DNA of 64,000 nt, from the NCBI GenBank assembly GCA_034096865.1, contig JAWQFJ010020617.1, positions 1 through 64,000 on the forward strand, read 5' to 3'. The stretch comes from Theodoxus fluviatilis. Its lineage: Eukaryota; Mollusca; Gastropoda; Cycloneritida; Neritidae. Position numbers and translations under genes: made by a program. Below, piece by piece: positions 1-11,360 of this stretch (positions within the stretch are counted from its first letter, which is position 1; the number at the start of each line of letters is the position of its first letter). The notes under the pieces are model-generated. The model searched no databases, was not told the origin of the DNA, and saw only the letters and a program-made list of their open reading frames with translations.

Positions 1-112
1 TCTAGTTTTTAACATCAGACGATCTTGCTGCATGATTAAACTTAAAATCAAAACCTACATAATGGTGGAGAGAACAGTGGTGGACACAATCAATAATACT
101 TAGTGAATTGTC

Positions 113-145
<33 letters not shown>

Positions 146-1693
146 GGGGATATGGATGAAGAGATAGTTTGAGAGTTACGGCCCTTGATATCGATACTCA
201 TATCCCAGGTGGCAGTGCGTCCATCCTGTAGTTCATTCACATCCACCATAAACAAATAATGCTTCGAGTTGAGTCACATTCAGGAACCCCATGGCGCTAA
301 ATTTACACCACCTTAAAATCTGCAAAGACATCAGTTCAACTGATTTGCTTGTTATCAATTTGGTAAGTCATATTCTTTCTTCGATTCTAGTACGAGGTTC
401 TGCAAGGCAAAGTAGTTTTGCTGCATCTCAACTACCAGGCGTAATAGTAATAATACTACTCGAACGAGTCGAAGCTAACTGTTCCACACGTACCACAGAG
501 ATCCAGTAAGGCTTCGTGCTGGTCAAATGAATTTTAAGTCGAATGGAAACTTCCCTCTGAATGACCAGGGCCAGCTGAATCAGTGACGAATGTTTCATTT
601 ACAAAAAGTGAAATTACTCTCTTCGAGTGCGTCAACAAATCGGATTGTTTAGATTTGCCATTTCCACTCGACCATTGTTTTAGTGGTCTGGTGGAACGTA
701 CTGTAGAAAGATTTTGTGCAATAAGTCGTAAGGTGAATAAGTGACGAATTATGAATAATCACTTTGTCTGTATACTGTAAGCTTTGCATTACGAAAGAAC
801 ACCTGATTTGTGAGGGAAATCATGTTTTGATACCCGCATATGTTGTGGTGATCTTTTGCTCGACTGCTCATTTCCATGATCTTCTCAAATGTAGTTAATT
901 GATAATATGCAATTAGTCATTATGATGATCGACATAAAAAACTAAACATAACAAAGATTTTAATATTCAGAAGATCTATACAAGAATATGATGTTGGGCA
1001 CACCTACTCAAGCAGTGATGACCCCTGTTTGCAGTGAATTGTGAACATTTTGAATGGTCATGGTGCTTACACATTAACTTGTGTCAAGGATAGTGAATAT
1101 ATTTAAGAAGGATTTTTTTTCTTTTTTGGGATGAGGATGAGGGGTGGTGGTGGTGGTGAGGGGGTGGAAAGAGAAGAGAAACAGATGTATCGGAGACAGA
1201 AGAACTGGATCTATCCATTGTCAAGTTTTCCCTTACACCTCAAATTGTTAGAAAATAATTTTCAGTCATCACTAGAACTTTGAAAGTGTAATTTTAAAAA
1301 ATTCAACATTATCCATTAGCTTTTGTACATCAATCAGCACACATCTAAACATTACCAGGGGTGTTCTTTCATAGTGAGGCCTTCCAAATAAATGATCCTG
1401 GTAACTAGTTTGTTTATAATTAGCCTGATAATACCATGACACTGACACTTTCCATCTGCTCATGACTTCACTTGATTGCCAACTGTTTGTTTACTTGTAC
1501 AAAATACTTCATTACCTCAAAGTATGCTTTACATCATAGTCACAATACACACCTGATTGCTTCCTCTACAATAAGCTGATGTTGCAGACGTTTCATTGGA
1601 TTCCATGATATTAAATTTGCTTCTCATTATTTTGCTCAGTCTCTGCCATGTGTGGGTCTGGTGCGGTGATGCAAGAAGCGGCGGCTGGTGACT
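1..1693. other. No recognisable gene; upstream flank of the PPxY membrane-protein gene
   Basis: I see no coding exon here. The stretch is AT-rich and mostly unique-looking, with a poly-G run at 125-149 and a short GT/G-rich patch near 1140-1165. The promoter and 5' UTR of the gene starting at 1694 presumably lie in the last few hundred bases, but I recognise no TATA box or initiator that would place a start site. Confidence 0.5.
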
Positions 1694-4600
1694 ATGTTCC
1701 ACTCGAACCACATCCATGTGCCGCGGAGCGGCAGGCCGAGTGCCCTGCGCACCTTCGTCACTTCCTCTTCTTTCCGCCCTCCGGAGTCTAAGGAGCCCCT
1801 CCGTCGCGGCATCCTCTTCACCACAGTCGCCAGCGTTCTCCTTCTTGTTGGCAGCATCCTCACCTGGCTCGGTGAGTAGCTCAGCCTCCAACTACTGGTA
1901 TCTCAGATGGTCTAGCTGTTGATTATCAGAAAGAATTGATCTGTTGTCATCTTAGGTATTAAAAAATAATAATAATATTAAAAAGCAATAATGTTAAACA
2001 CAAGTCTTCTTCAGAGTCAACACACACAGGTGATGGGTAAAGATACTCTTGAGTAAAAAAAGTGGCCATTGATTTTAATTAGTTTTTGCCCTTGAATACA
2101 CGCAACATTTTAAAATTAGACCCCAAAAAGAGAGAAAAAGTTGTGGTCAAAGTAACATGGTTAAAAAAAAGGGGGTGGGGGTTTGATCAGTAGTTCAGCC
2201 TGAAATTGTTTTATTTGTTTTAGAAGAGGACAGATTGAACATAATCCAAATTTTCTATCACTGAAAATGCTTTTTTACACGTAAAAGAGTAGATTCCCTG
2301 AGTGCTCATGGGGCGGGGAAGATGGGACAGCATGCAGTTCATTGTTTATCTTCAATTTCTTTTGTGTCTTTACATGATCCCCCCAAAATTTTAAGATTGG
2401 CAGCCAAAAATAGTTGGTCAGGTTACTGCAACCACATTAATTGTTTGTGTGTGGACTAAATTTAAAAAAGAAACCTCTTTGTGCTGTTACTTCTTATCTA
2501 GGTAACAGGCTGTTTTAGAATCTGGACTGCCTTGGTGATTGCTACACTGACAGTTGTGATGTGGCACTCTTGCAGGTTTCAATGACGTGTTTGGGGGAAA
2601 GGTGTCCATGACAGGACCACTGCTCATCGCTCTGGCGTTGCTGCTGCTGCTGCTCTCCATGCGCCAGTTCCTCATCGCACGCAAGCGCAACAACCGCCAA
2701 GGCCGCATTGAGGTTTGTGGAGGAGAGGAAGACCTCGCAGAGAGTTGCATGGCCTCGAAGCAGTCTGCATCCCTGTGAAATGTGACTGGGCAAGAGTTTG
2801 TCAGGTTGCCAATCGAAGGTGACAATGGCAGACTGTAGTGCAGTCCAAATATGTTTGCTGATGTGACTGGCCAGACCAGTATGCAAGCCACATGGCCAGG
2901 GACGGTGGAAACACTGAAGGGCAGCTCTGCAGGTGTCCTGGGCAAGAGTAAACTTGGCAAAGTCCCAAAAGTGACACAACCAGATTTTTCAACCACTAAA
3001 TTATTTGTTTTTACTGTACATTAGAAAAAAAACTAGCATATATGTAAAGCATTTGTTTTTTGTGTTTTTTTTCTCTCAAAGTTTAAGTAACAAGATACAT
3101 TAATTACATTGCATTATAACCCCTTGATGATTTTGCTTGACATTTACTTGCAAAATCATTACCCATAGTGTTTTATGAAAGGCACATTGCAAACTGAGGG
3201 CTTAAATTGCCCTATCCAAAACAATTTGAGCCCTTACTTCATTCTTGCAATAATCAATTCCCAGCACCACATGTATTGCAAGTGTAAGCTAATACATATG
3301 AATACAGATACTTTCTCTTAGTTGACTCACTTTTTGACTCACATGCGAAGCAAAAGTGAGTCTATGTACTCACCCGTGTCGTCCGTCCGGGCGTCCGGGC
3401 GTCCGGGCGTCCGTGAAAAACTTTAACGTTGGATTTTTCTCGGAGACTATTAAGTCTATCAACACCCAATTTGGCATGATGGTGTATGATAACAAGGCCT
3501 CAAAAAACATACATAGTGACTTGTCCTTGCTTCAAGGTCAAGGTCGCAGGGGCCATAAATGTTGTCTAAAAAACAGTCATTTTTCACATTTTCTCAATTT
3601 TCTCTAAAGTTTTTGAGATTGGATACCTGACCTATATATGGTATATAGGGCAAAGTAAGCCCTATCTTTTGATACCAGTTTGGTTGACGTTGTTTCAAGG
3701 TCAAGGTCACAGGAGCTCTTTAAAGTTGGATTGTATACATATTTTGAAGTGACCTTGACCCTGAACTATGGAAGATAACTGTTTCAAACTTAATAATTAT
3801 GTGGGGCACATGTTATACTTTCATCATGAGACACATTTGGTCACATATCATCAAGGTCAAGGTCACTTTGACCCTTATGAAATGTGACCAAAATGGGGTA
3901 GTGAACCACTAAAAGTGACCATATCTCATGGTAGAAAGTGCCAATAAGCACCATTGTGCTTCCTATGTCTTGAATTAACAGCTTGTGTAGCATGACCTTT
4001 GATGACCTTGACCTTGGGTCAAGGTCACATGTATTTTGGTAGGAAAAATGTGTAAAGCATTTCTTAGTGTATGATGTCATTGGTAGGTTTAGTTGTTTGA
4101 CCTTGACCTTGAAGGTCACCTGAAGGTCAAGGTCATGTAAAGGTCAAGGTCAAGCATGTGAGTCGTATGGGCTTTGCCCTTCTTGTTTAAAAAGAGTTAT
4201 GGATGAATACTCAAAAACTAAAATCGAGTTGAATGAAAATAAAACACTCTGACTTTAAAACAAGAAAATTTGAATATGCAGTGCTACCATAGTACAAATA
4301 TCCACCCCCTTTGCCAATTTCATGTGTTCACATGAATGACCCACCCCTACCCCCACTCTCAAGCTCATCCCCCCCCCCCCACCCCCCACCCCCCCACCCC
4401 CCCATACCCCCCCAAGGTAGCCTCTGGCTGCTAGGGACCCCCCCTGGCTGAGCTGCTGCTGCAGGAGCAGGCCCTGCAACCCCAGCTTTTCTGTCCAGTG
4501 TTGCTTCTGCTTGCAGGGATGTTGAATGGGACTCAGTGGATATAGACATGCACTCAGATTTTACTGCTTTGAGCTGTAAATCACTCAGGACCCCGTGTGC

Positions 4601-5497
4601 CTTGTTACAGCTGGGCTCCGTTGGTGGCGGGACAGTGACCGCGGTGGTGGTGGGCCGTGATGACGGTCTTGGAGCGGTGACGGTCATCATGGACACACTG
4701 CACATGGAACAAGATCACATGCAAAGGTCTGTGTCTCTCATCGCCTGCCTCTCTAGACAGCTTGTAGAGCTAATTTGATCAATGGCATTCTATCCATTGA
4801 AGAGTTGTGAAGTAAACTTTGAATGAGAATGTGTTGAAATCCTGGGACAGATTTCTTCAGATAAAGATCATGACAGAACTTTGTCCCAGTCATTATCTAT
4901 AGTCATGAAATAAAGTCATTAGATTTGAAATATAATCACCACCCATTCTTCTCCTAATACTCCTACTGCTGCACATCCTTCTGCTCCTGCTCCTCCAGCT
5001 TCTGCTCAATCTCTTCCTTGTCCTTCTCCTTCTCCTTTTGACTTCCTTCTCATCCTTCTTGTTGTCCCTGAATCTCCACCTTTCTGATCCTCCTCCCTCC
5101 TACTCCTCCTGCTCAAGTTTCCCTCAGTGTCTGTGCTCAGTGCTGACTGCTCTGTGTGACTGTCTACAGGAACTATGCAGAGGACTATGCACCGCCGTCC
5201 TACAGTGAGGTAGCGCAGTGGCAACCCCAGGGACAGCGGCGGCTGTCAGGACGCCAGCCCTCCCTCCTGGAGGGCGAGGAACCCCCACCCCCCTATGAGG
5301 AGGCTGTGCAGGCCCTGGGCTCCCCCTCCAGCAGTCTCCACTCCCCCCTCCCCCCCTCCAGTGACCACCCTGACCGCCACAGCCTGACACTGGCCATCAG
5401 CCCCCACCCCTCCCTCTATGCATTGTACGCCCCCCCTCGGACCATGCTCTGCCCCCCTTACTCCACCCACAGGAGCTACGATGGGGGCATGGTATAG
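1694..5497 (+). CDS. Two-pass membrane protein with two cytoplasmic PPxY motifs (TMEM51-like architecture), 4 exons, 252 aa
   Basis: Exons 1694-1871, 2576-2712, 4611-4726 and 5170-5497 join in frame (phases 1, 0, 2) through GT-AG introns to give 252 residues and a TAG stop. The ATG at 1694 is the first after an in-frame TGA at 1667. Residues 39-59 and 73-93 are strongly hydrophobic and are read as two membrane helices separated by a short loop containing FNDVFGGK. A basic stretch (RKRNNR, 95-100) follows the second helix, consistent with a cytoplasmic C-terminus. The tail carries PPSY (152-155) and PPPY (183-186), the core bound by WW domains of NEDD4-family ubiquitin ligases, and is Pro/Ser-rich. 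The family is not firmly recognised: the order of two helices then a tyrosine/proline tail resembles TMEM51 and other small adaptor-like membrane proteins. A role as a ubiquitin-ligase adaptor is inference. Introns hold a MITE copy and the nuclear-receptor-site repeat. Confidence 0.75.
2139..2437. mobile_element. MITE-like element, copy 1 (TIR consensus AGTTGTGGTTACAGTAAC)
   Basis: The left end (2139-2156) and right end (2422-2436) are imperfect inverted repeats. The interior shares the order of motifs with copies near 53.5, 58.7 and 62.5 kb: an 'attgaac' block, 'gagtgctcatggggc', 'gatgggacagca' and an 'attgtttat' block. It lies in intron 1 of the PPxY gene, ending about 140 bases before exon 2. 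No coding capacity, so non-autonomous. Target-site duplication not resolved. Confidence 0.6.
3331..4188. mobile_element. Interspersed ~850-bp repeat, copy 1, rich in TCAAGGTCA sites
   Basis: This segment recurs at 16101-16950 with only scattered differences. GACTCACATGC at 3336-3346 is exactly inverted as GCATGTGAGTC at 4154-4164. A second, local hairpin (GACTCAC...GTGAGTC) lies at the left end, followed by GTCCGTCCG-type short repeats. The interior holds 12 matches to TCAAGGTCA or its complement, several arranged as AGGTCAAGGTCA. There is no coding capacity. It sits in intron 2 of the PPxY gene. The class is unclear: a non-autonomous DNA element is the simplest reading, since inverted ends are visible but no target duplication is. 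Confidence 0.7.
4369..4423. repeat. Poly-C/CCCCA tract in intron 2 of the PPxY gene
   Basis: Long C runs interrupted by single A or T. The complementary strand has many G runs and could form a G-quadruplex. It lies about 190 bases before exon 3. Confidence 0.8.
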
Positions 5498-8434
5498 AGT
5501 GGGTGCAGTGTAGTGGACCTTCCTCTTTGTGCCGCAGCCCCCTTGTCCCCCCCCCCCCCCCCCCCTCAACCCTACCCCACTCCCCCAACCCCCACCCCTA
5601 CCCCCACATCTCCCATCTTCCTGTGCTACCTGCGTGAAATGGGATGTGATTGTGGAATAACAGGAATTGCCACTTGTAGATCCAGCAGAGCCAGTGTGTC
5701 TGCCACCCTGTTTAGGTTGTGATGAATCAAGGATGGGAATGGTAGACAGGATTACAGCTCTGTTGACATGCTCTGCATGCACTCAGGATTATTCCAGGGA
5801 AAATGATGAAAGCATGGAGTATTTGCCAAATCGCATACCTTTCTCTTTTTTTTCTTCTTTTTTTTTTGCCTGCACACCCTGCTTACAGAACAGGCTGAAG
5901 AGCTTCATGTCAAAACAGTCCTTAGAGCAGGTCTGGTGCTGTCAGAAGATGGCTTTTCTTGCCCGATGCCCACAGCAGAGTGACAATGGGATGAAGTGTT
6001 TGCTGCAAAAGTTCTACTTCTGCAGACCAAGGCAACTGCATCGAGACTCAATGTGAAGCATCCGGTGCTTTGGGCTTTAATTTGAGATCAAATATCTTGG
6101 CACCATTCCTTAAAATCTCTGGCATCCCAGAATTGATGAATTAATTTGGAGGTTCAGTCTGACCTGGAAATGGAGATGCAGATAGTGATACACTTGGGAG
6201 TATGATTTAGTTTGCCACCTTTGGCAATTTCAGACAGTCTGGAGCAGAACTGTAGTGGATGTGAACTGATATGTTTACAGTGTAATTGTCTTGCCTCTGT
6301 GAATTTCATTTCATTTCTCAAGAAATGTTGAAGTTTTCATCCAGTACTTCCAATTCAAAGGAACACTTGAAATGTTAATCCAATCCTTTCCTAGGATCAC
6401 TTAAAACTTTTGTGTAGGAAACAATATAATCCTAATGACCACCAGTTCTAAACGTTTCACCTCAGAAAAGAAAATGCTACTTATGGCGTAGCTTTTGGCT
6501 GCTTTCCCGCCGCCTTCTTCAGCGCGAATGTTGATCAGGAGAGCGCTTGATTCTAGATATTCCAAGCTGGATTTTTTTTTCCTTTCAAGAAATGCTAGTC
6601 CTTTTCTTTACAGAATAGAAAATTCTTGGGCTTGAAATTTTGTAAGAGTGAGTTTGAATTTCTGACTCCCATGCCAGTCTTGCAGGAGTTAGTCCCGTCG
6701 TAAGGTCATTACTGAGACGTGATGAGGCAGGGACACAGCTGATGAAGTACTGCCCACATCATCAGAAAATCCCTGAGGCACTAATCATGAAAACTGTGCA
6801 AGCAGCCTCATAAGGACTGATGCCTGGAGACAACAAAATGCAGTGATACACCTTGGTTCCTGGCTCTGCAAGAAAACTCACAGACATGATGCTTTGCCAG
6901 AGGGCTGCAAGCTCTAAAAGGGTTAATCTTGAACTGGCATCCTGGAGTGACTTGTAAATGCTTACATCTGTCTTGCAAGAATCACTCCTAGGGCTGGCAA
7001 TAAGTCCTGAAAGGGTTAATCTTGAACTGTGGAGTCCTGGAGAGTTGCAAATGCTAATGTGTGTCTTGGAAGAATTGGCCAAGATTGGACACTAAGGACG
7101 AGGAACATCCACTGCCAATATGGTTTTCCTCACACTTCTCACTGACTCACATAGGTGAGGAAGCTTAGCTACATTGTAGTACCATCAAGGACAGAGGAAA
7201 ATGGTGGATGAGAAACCCAAGGGTTAAACTATTTCATTAAGAAAGGTGGGTGCCCGTCTTGTATTCCTCTCCTCCTTGCCTCTGGCCCATGCAGGTAGTG
7301 GTTGAGAGGCACAGGTATCTGTGCAATAGCCAGCGGTGTTGAACCACTAGTGCAGTGGACTTGAGGAACAGACTGTAACAGCCATCATGCACTGTGGTGC
7401 ATGCCACCACACAGTGTCCAGAGTTCGACATGCTCTTCCCCAGAGGAGTGTTGTTGTCTCATGACATTTTTTTGGTTTTGCTTTGGAATGACAGAGCTAA
7501 ATAATCACAAAGTATGAATTGGCATTCTTGACATGGTCATATCCTTACACAAAGAACACTTTATATAACGCACTGAAAAAGCAATATTTTCAATGCCTTT
7601 TTCAGCCACTTCATGCTTGTAATGACTGGGTAATTTTTTTATTGAAGACCTGATTTGAAGAGCATGACGGACAATGCACAGGAGCAGGGGAAATGGCCAC
7701 TCACAACATGCAGTACACATGGAGTGTTCTCTTTCTTCTGTGGCCGCAGGACTTGCAAAATGCTGGTGCGGATTTGGGCGGGATGACTGACGGAAAGAAA
7801 AGCTTGTGTGGAGGCTTGTTTGACATGATTTCCATCTCGCGGTTGTTGTGCATACCCGTTCCAGCTTTTCCCTATAGCCAACTGAGCATTGCAGCATGTT
7901 GGGGTGTCTGATCTTTAGCAATAACTCCCAAAGTCATCAAGAGCAATGATTTTGTAACGGAACTAACCAGAAGCATGCAGTGCCAAACGATTGCAGGCAC
8001 TCCTCTGCCCCCCATGTGTCTCCTCATACATGCCAGCCTTCCTCCCATGCATGCTGTAAGTGTCCCCATGGCTCATCCCTGTGGCACGCGCGGTTCTTGA
8101 CTAGTCTACCAGTGCTCCACTGTGCATCAGTCTCCGTCACCAAGGCACTTTTCATTCATGGCACCATTTTATATGCATGTATTCAAAGACACCAGATAGA
8201 GTGGAAGCTTTGGCATGCCTGTGATCTCATTAAATGTTCACCTGCAGCACTTCAAGTCAAGTCAAATCTATATTTTTTTAGTGAGAGAGCAAGTCACCTA
8301 ATCCCAGCACTTGTGATATCACCTATTTTGCCAAAGCTTATTTGACTTGAGAAAGATTAGCTTGTTGCATTGTTCATGAGTCTCGGATCAAACAGCTTTA
8401 TTTAACTTGGCCTCTCACAGCTTGCCATGATGAG
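5498..8434. other. Probable 3' UTR then unique sequence without a recognised gene
   Basis: The segment after the TAG at 5497 includes a poly-C run (5549-5566) and GT/AT-mixed unique sequence. I find no clear AATAAA close to the stop and no ORF with recognisable protein features. The short open frames here lack splice-flanked homology. The 3' UTR extent cannot be set from sequence alone. Confidence 0.5.
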
Positions 8435-9437
8435 AGTGTGTGTCGTGCATTCACACCTAGGTTTGGAAAGGAATAGCATATGTCATGCATTCACACCTAG
8501 ATTTGGAAAGGAACAGTGTGTGTCATGCATTCACACCCAGATTTGGAAAGGAACAGTGTGTGTCATGCATTCACACTTAAGTTAGGAAAGAAACTGTGTG
8601 TGTGTCATGCATTCATACCTAAGTTTAGAAAGGAATAGTGTGTGTCATGCATTCACACGTAGGTTTGGAAAGGAACTGTGTGTGTCATGCATTCACACCT
8701 AGATTTGGCAAGGAACAGTGTGTGTCATGCATTCACACCTAGGTTTGGCAAGGAACAGTGTGTGTCATGCATTCACACCTAGGTTTGGAAAGGAAGAGTG
8801 TGTGTCATGCATTCACACCTAAGTTTGTAAAGGAATAGTTTGTGTCATGCATTCACTCCTAGGTTTGGAAAGAAATAGCATGTGTCATGCATTCACACCT
8901 AGATTTGGAAAGGAACAGTGTGTCATGCATTCACTCCTAGGTTTGGAAAGAAATAGCATGTGTCATGCATTCACACCTAGATTTGGAAAGGAACAGTCTG
9001 TGTCATGCATTCACACCTAGATTTGGAAAGGAATAGTGTGTGTCATGCATTCACACCTAGATTTGGAAAGGAATAGTGTGTGTCATGCATTCACACCTAG
9101 ATTTGGAAAGGAACAGTGTGTGTCATGCATTCACACCTAGATTTGGAAAGGAACAGTGTGTGTCATGCATTCACACCTAGATTTGGAAAGGAATAGTGTG
9201 TGTCATGCATTCACACCTAGATTTGGAAAGGAACAGTGTGTGTCATGCATTCACACCTAGATTTGGAAAGGAACAGTGTGTGTCATGCATTCACACCTAG
9301 ATTTGGAAAGGAACAGTGTGTGTCATGCATTCACACCTAGATTTGGAAAGGAACAGTGTGTGTCATGCATTCACACCTAGATTTGGAAAGGAACAGTGTG
9401 TGTCATGCATTCACACCTCGGTTTGGAAAGAATACTG
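8435..9437. repeat. 40-bp minisatellite, about 25 copies
   Basis: The repeating unit contains TGTCATGCATTCACACC followed by TAGATTTGGAAAGGAA. The first third is diverged with small indels; from about 8990 to 9410 units are nearly identical, differing mainly at 'aatag' versus 'aacag'. Open frames across it are by-products of the period. Confidence 0.95.
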
Positions 9438-9837
9438 TGTGCTCACTCTGCCTCGCTGTAATCTTGATGTGAGACAGACCTCACTGTTTCATTGCCATGT
9501 GTATGCATGGATTGTGTCTCAATTTGATGATGTTCCCAAAAGCTAATCACAAAGCACAGTGTGACTTGAGTCAAGGACTCTGTGCTGGATGTTTGCTGTA
9601 TGTGTTTGCATGGTTGGTTGTGTTTGTTTTTGTTCTATTTATTTCTTTTGGGGTTTGTTCTTTTGGGTTTTTGCTTGTGTATTTTTTTTGTCTGCTCTGA
9701 TCAGCTTTTTCACACTGAGACAAGTGTACTGTTTGGGATGGAGGGATGGAATTTATTTCCCTATTAGCCTGTGTAGGCTATGTAAGGCCATTGATCACAG
9801 CAAATCATCAGAGCTGGATGGAATATGAGCAAGTCCA

Positions 9838-9918
9838 GCCCCCAGTTATTCCCCCCTATGAATTGAGTCGAGAGACATGGTGGGTCGATTCTCACCCCCA
9901 ACCTCCACAGAACTTCTA
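9838..9918. repeat. Partial copy of a dispersed repeat with GGTGGGTCGATTCT core
   Basis: The core matches the block at about 16031-16050, and diverged inverse copies occur near 52.2 and 60.2 kb. It resembles a Pol III B box only loosely, so calling it a SINE is tentative. Confidence 0.45.
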
Positions 9919-10144
9919 GGTGAGATTGATTTTTTCATCAAACTTGGTGGCAGCGCATATTCCTTATCACTAAACCTGCATGTTGACATTTAGGGTCTCC
10001 CTTGCTGTTGGTTCAGGCGATGTCAAGTTAGGGCCAGGATTTTATCGTCATTTGATTTGTAACATTACCAGCGCCTGGCTTCATGGCAGAGCATAACCAT
10101 CAAATCTGACCTTTGCAGTGTGCTATGACTTTCTTCTCCCTCAC

Positions 10145-10246
10145 CTCTCCTCTCCTCTCCTCTCCTCTCCTCTCCTCTCCTCTCCTCTCCTCTCCTCTCC
10201 TCTCCTCTCCTCTCCTCTCCTCTCCTCTCCTCTCCTCTCCTCTCCC
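10145..10246. repeat. (TCTCC)n pentanucleotide microsatellite, about 20 units
   Basis: Uninterrupted CCTCT/TCTCC repeats. The minus strand is a pure purine run. Confidence 0.97.
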
Positions 10247-10467
10247 TTGATCAGGCAGTGTCACATAAAGACCTGTATTCCTTTTGTCTTTGACAGGTGT
10301 CATTTCCTGCATCTGACTCTATTCTCAAGTACAGAATTAGTGGCTTGCTCTTTTTTTGTCATTAAAAAATGGGGTTTTGGTTGTTTTTTCCTTTTGTTTC
10401 TGTTTGAATTTTTAAAAATCATTTTGGGTAAACATTTGTTTCTAAGGCAGATTTTAATGAATTCACC

Positions 10468-10562
10468 TCACCCGATCTCATCCCACCCCATCCTCAACCC
10501 ACCCCATTCCCACCCCCACTGCACCCCACCCCATCCTCACCCACTCCACCCCACCCCAACTT
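10468..10562. repeat. CA/C-rich low-complexity tract (CCCCACCCCA-like)
   Basis: Irregular repeats of CACCCCA and CCCATCC. Confidence 0.8.
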
Positions 10563-11214
10563 CAACCTTGTCAAACAAAGAAGTCAGTATGGTACGTTTT
10601 AAGCTTTAAGCAGATATGTGCTAAAATGAAAATGTCTGAGGCTAAGAATCGTCACATATCTATGTCATTTTTGTAAGCTTATGTTTTGTGATTTCTACAT
10701 ATACATTTAAGCTGTGATTTCATTGTGATAAATTGAGTTAATATTGTTGTGTTGCACTTGATTACTTACACGCTTTGATGTAATGCATTTGCTTTTGCAA
10801 TGATTATTAATTTTCTACGTGAATGCCAGTTTAATATGCTGATGTTGTAACCAAGAGCAAATGTATGTTGATAGGCTTTGGTGTTGGTGTCTGCTCTGTA
10901 TGCAACATTATCTTTGTGGTGGTGCTATTACAGCTGCAATGCAGTTTAACAGGGGTGGTGTGATGAAATAACCTTGAGTGAATGACTTGTACTCCTTCCC
11001 CCCTCTCATACATCTCCCCTTACCACCCAGCATAACCCAACAAGTTTACACGGAAATAATTAGAAGCACACTTGTATGCCTTCCCTTCTCTTTTATCCTC
11101 CTTACCATCCAACAGAACCCAACAAGTCTATACGGACATCACTAGAAGTACACATGTATGCCTTCCCTTCTTTTTATTCCTCCTAACCACCCAACAGCAC
11201 CCAACAAATCTAAA

Positions 11215-11360
11215 TGAAAACAACTGGAAGTACACTTCTGGCACTGTAGACTACCCGAAGTGGCTGGAGCCACTAAATGCCCCCTCATCAGCTGGGACCC
11301 CAGGCAGCTAGGTTTTGAGGGCCTACTCCAGTAGTTCAGTCAGGGGCAGCCCTATACAGC
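11215..11360. repeat. Dispersed repeat family 'GGCTGGAGCC', copy 1
   Basis: The block from 'aagtggctggagcc' through 'gggcctactccagt' recurs in diverged form near 24512-24612 and 63797-63865. It is short, non-coding, with no clear tail or target duplication. Possibly a SINE or the end of a larger element. Confidence 0.55.

Noticed and set aside
8435..9437. Regular 40-bp repeats that might suggest a CRISPR array
   Set aside because: Units are contiguous with no unique spacers, and the genome is eukaryotic: a minisatellite.
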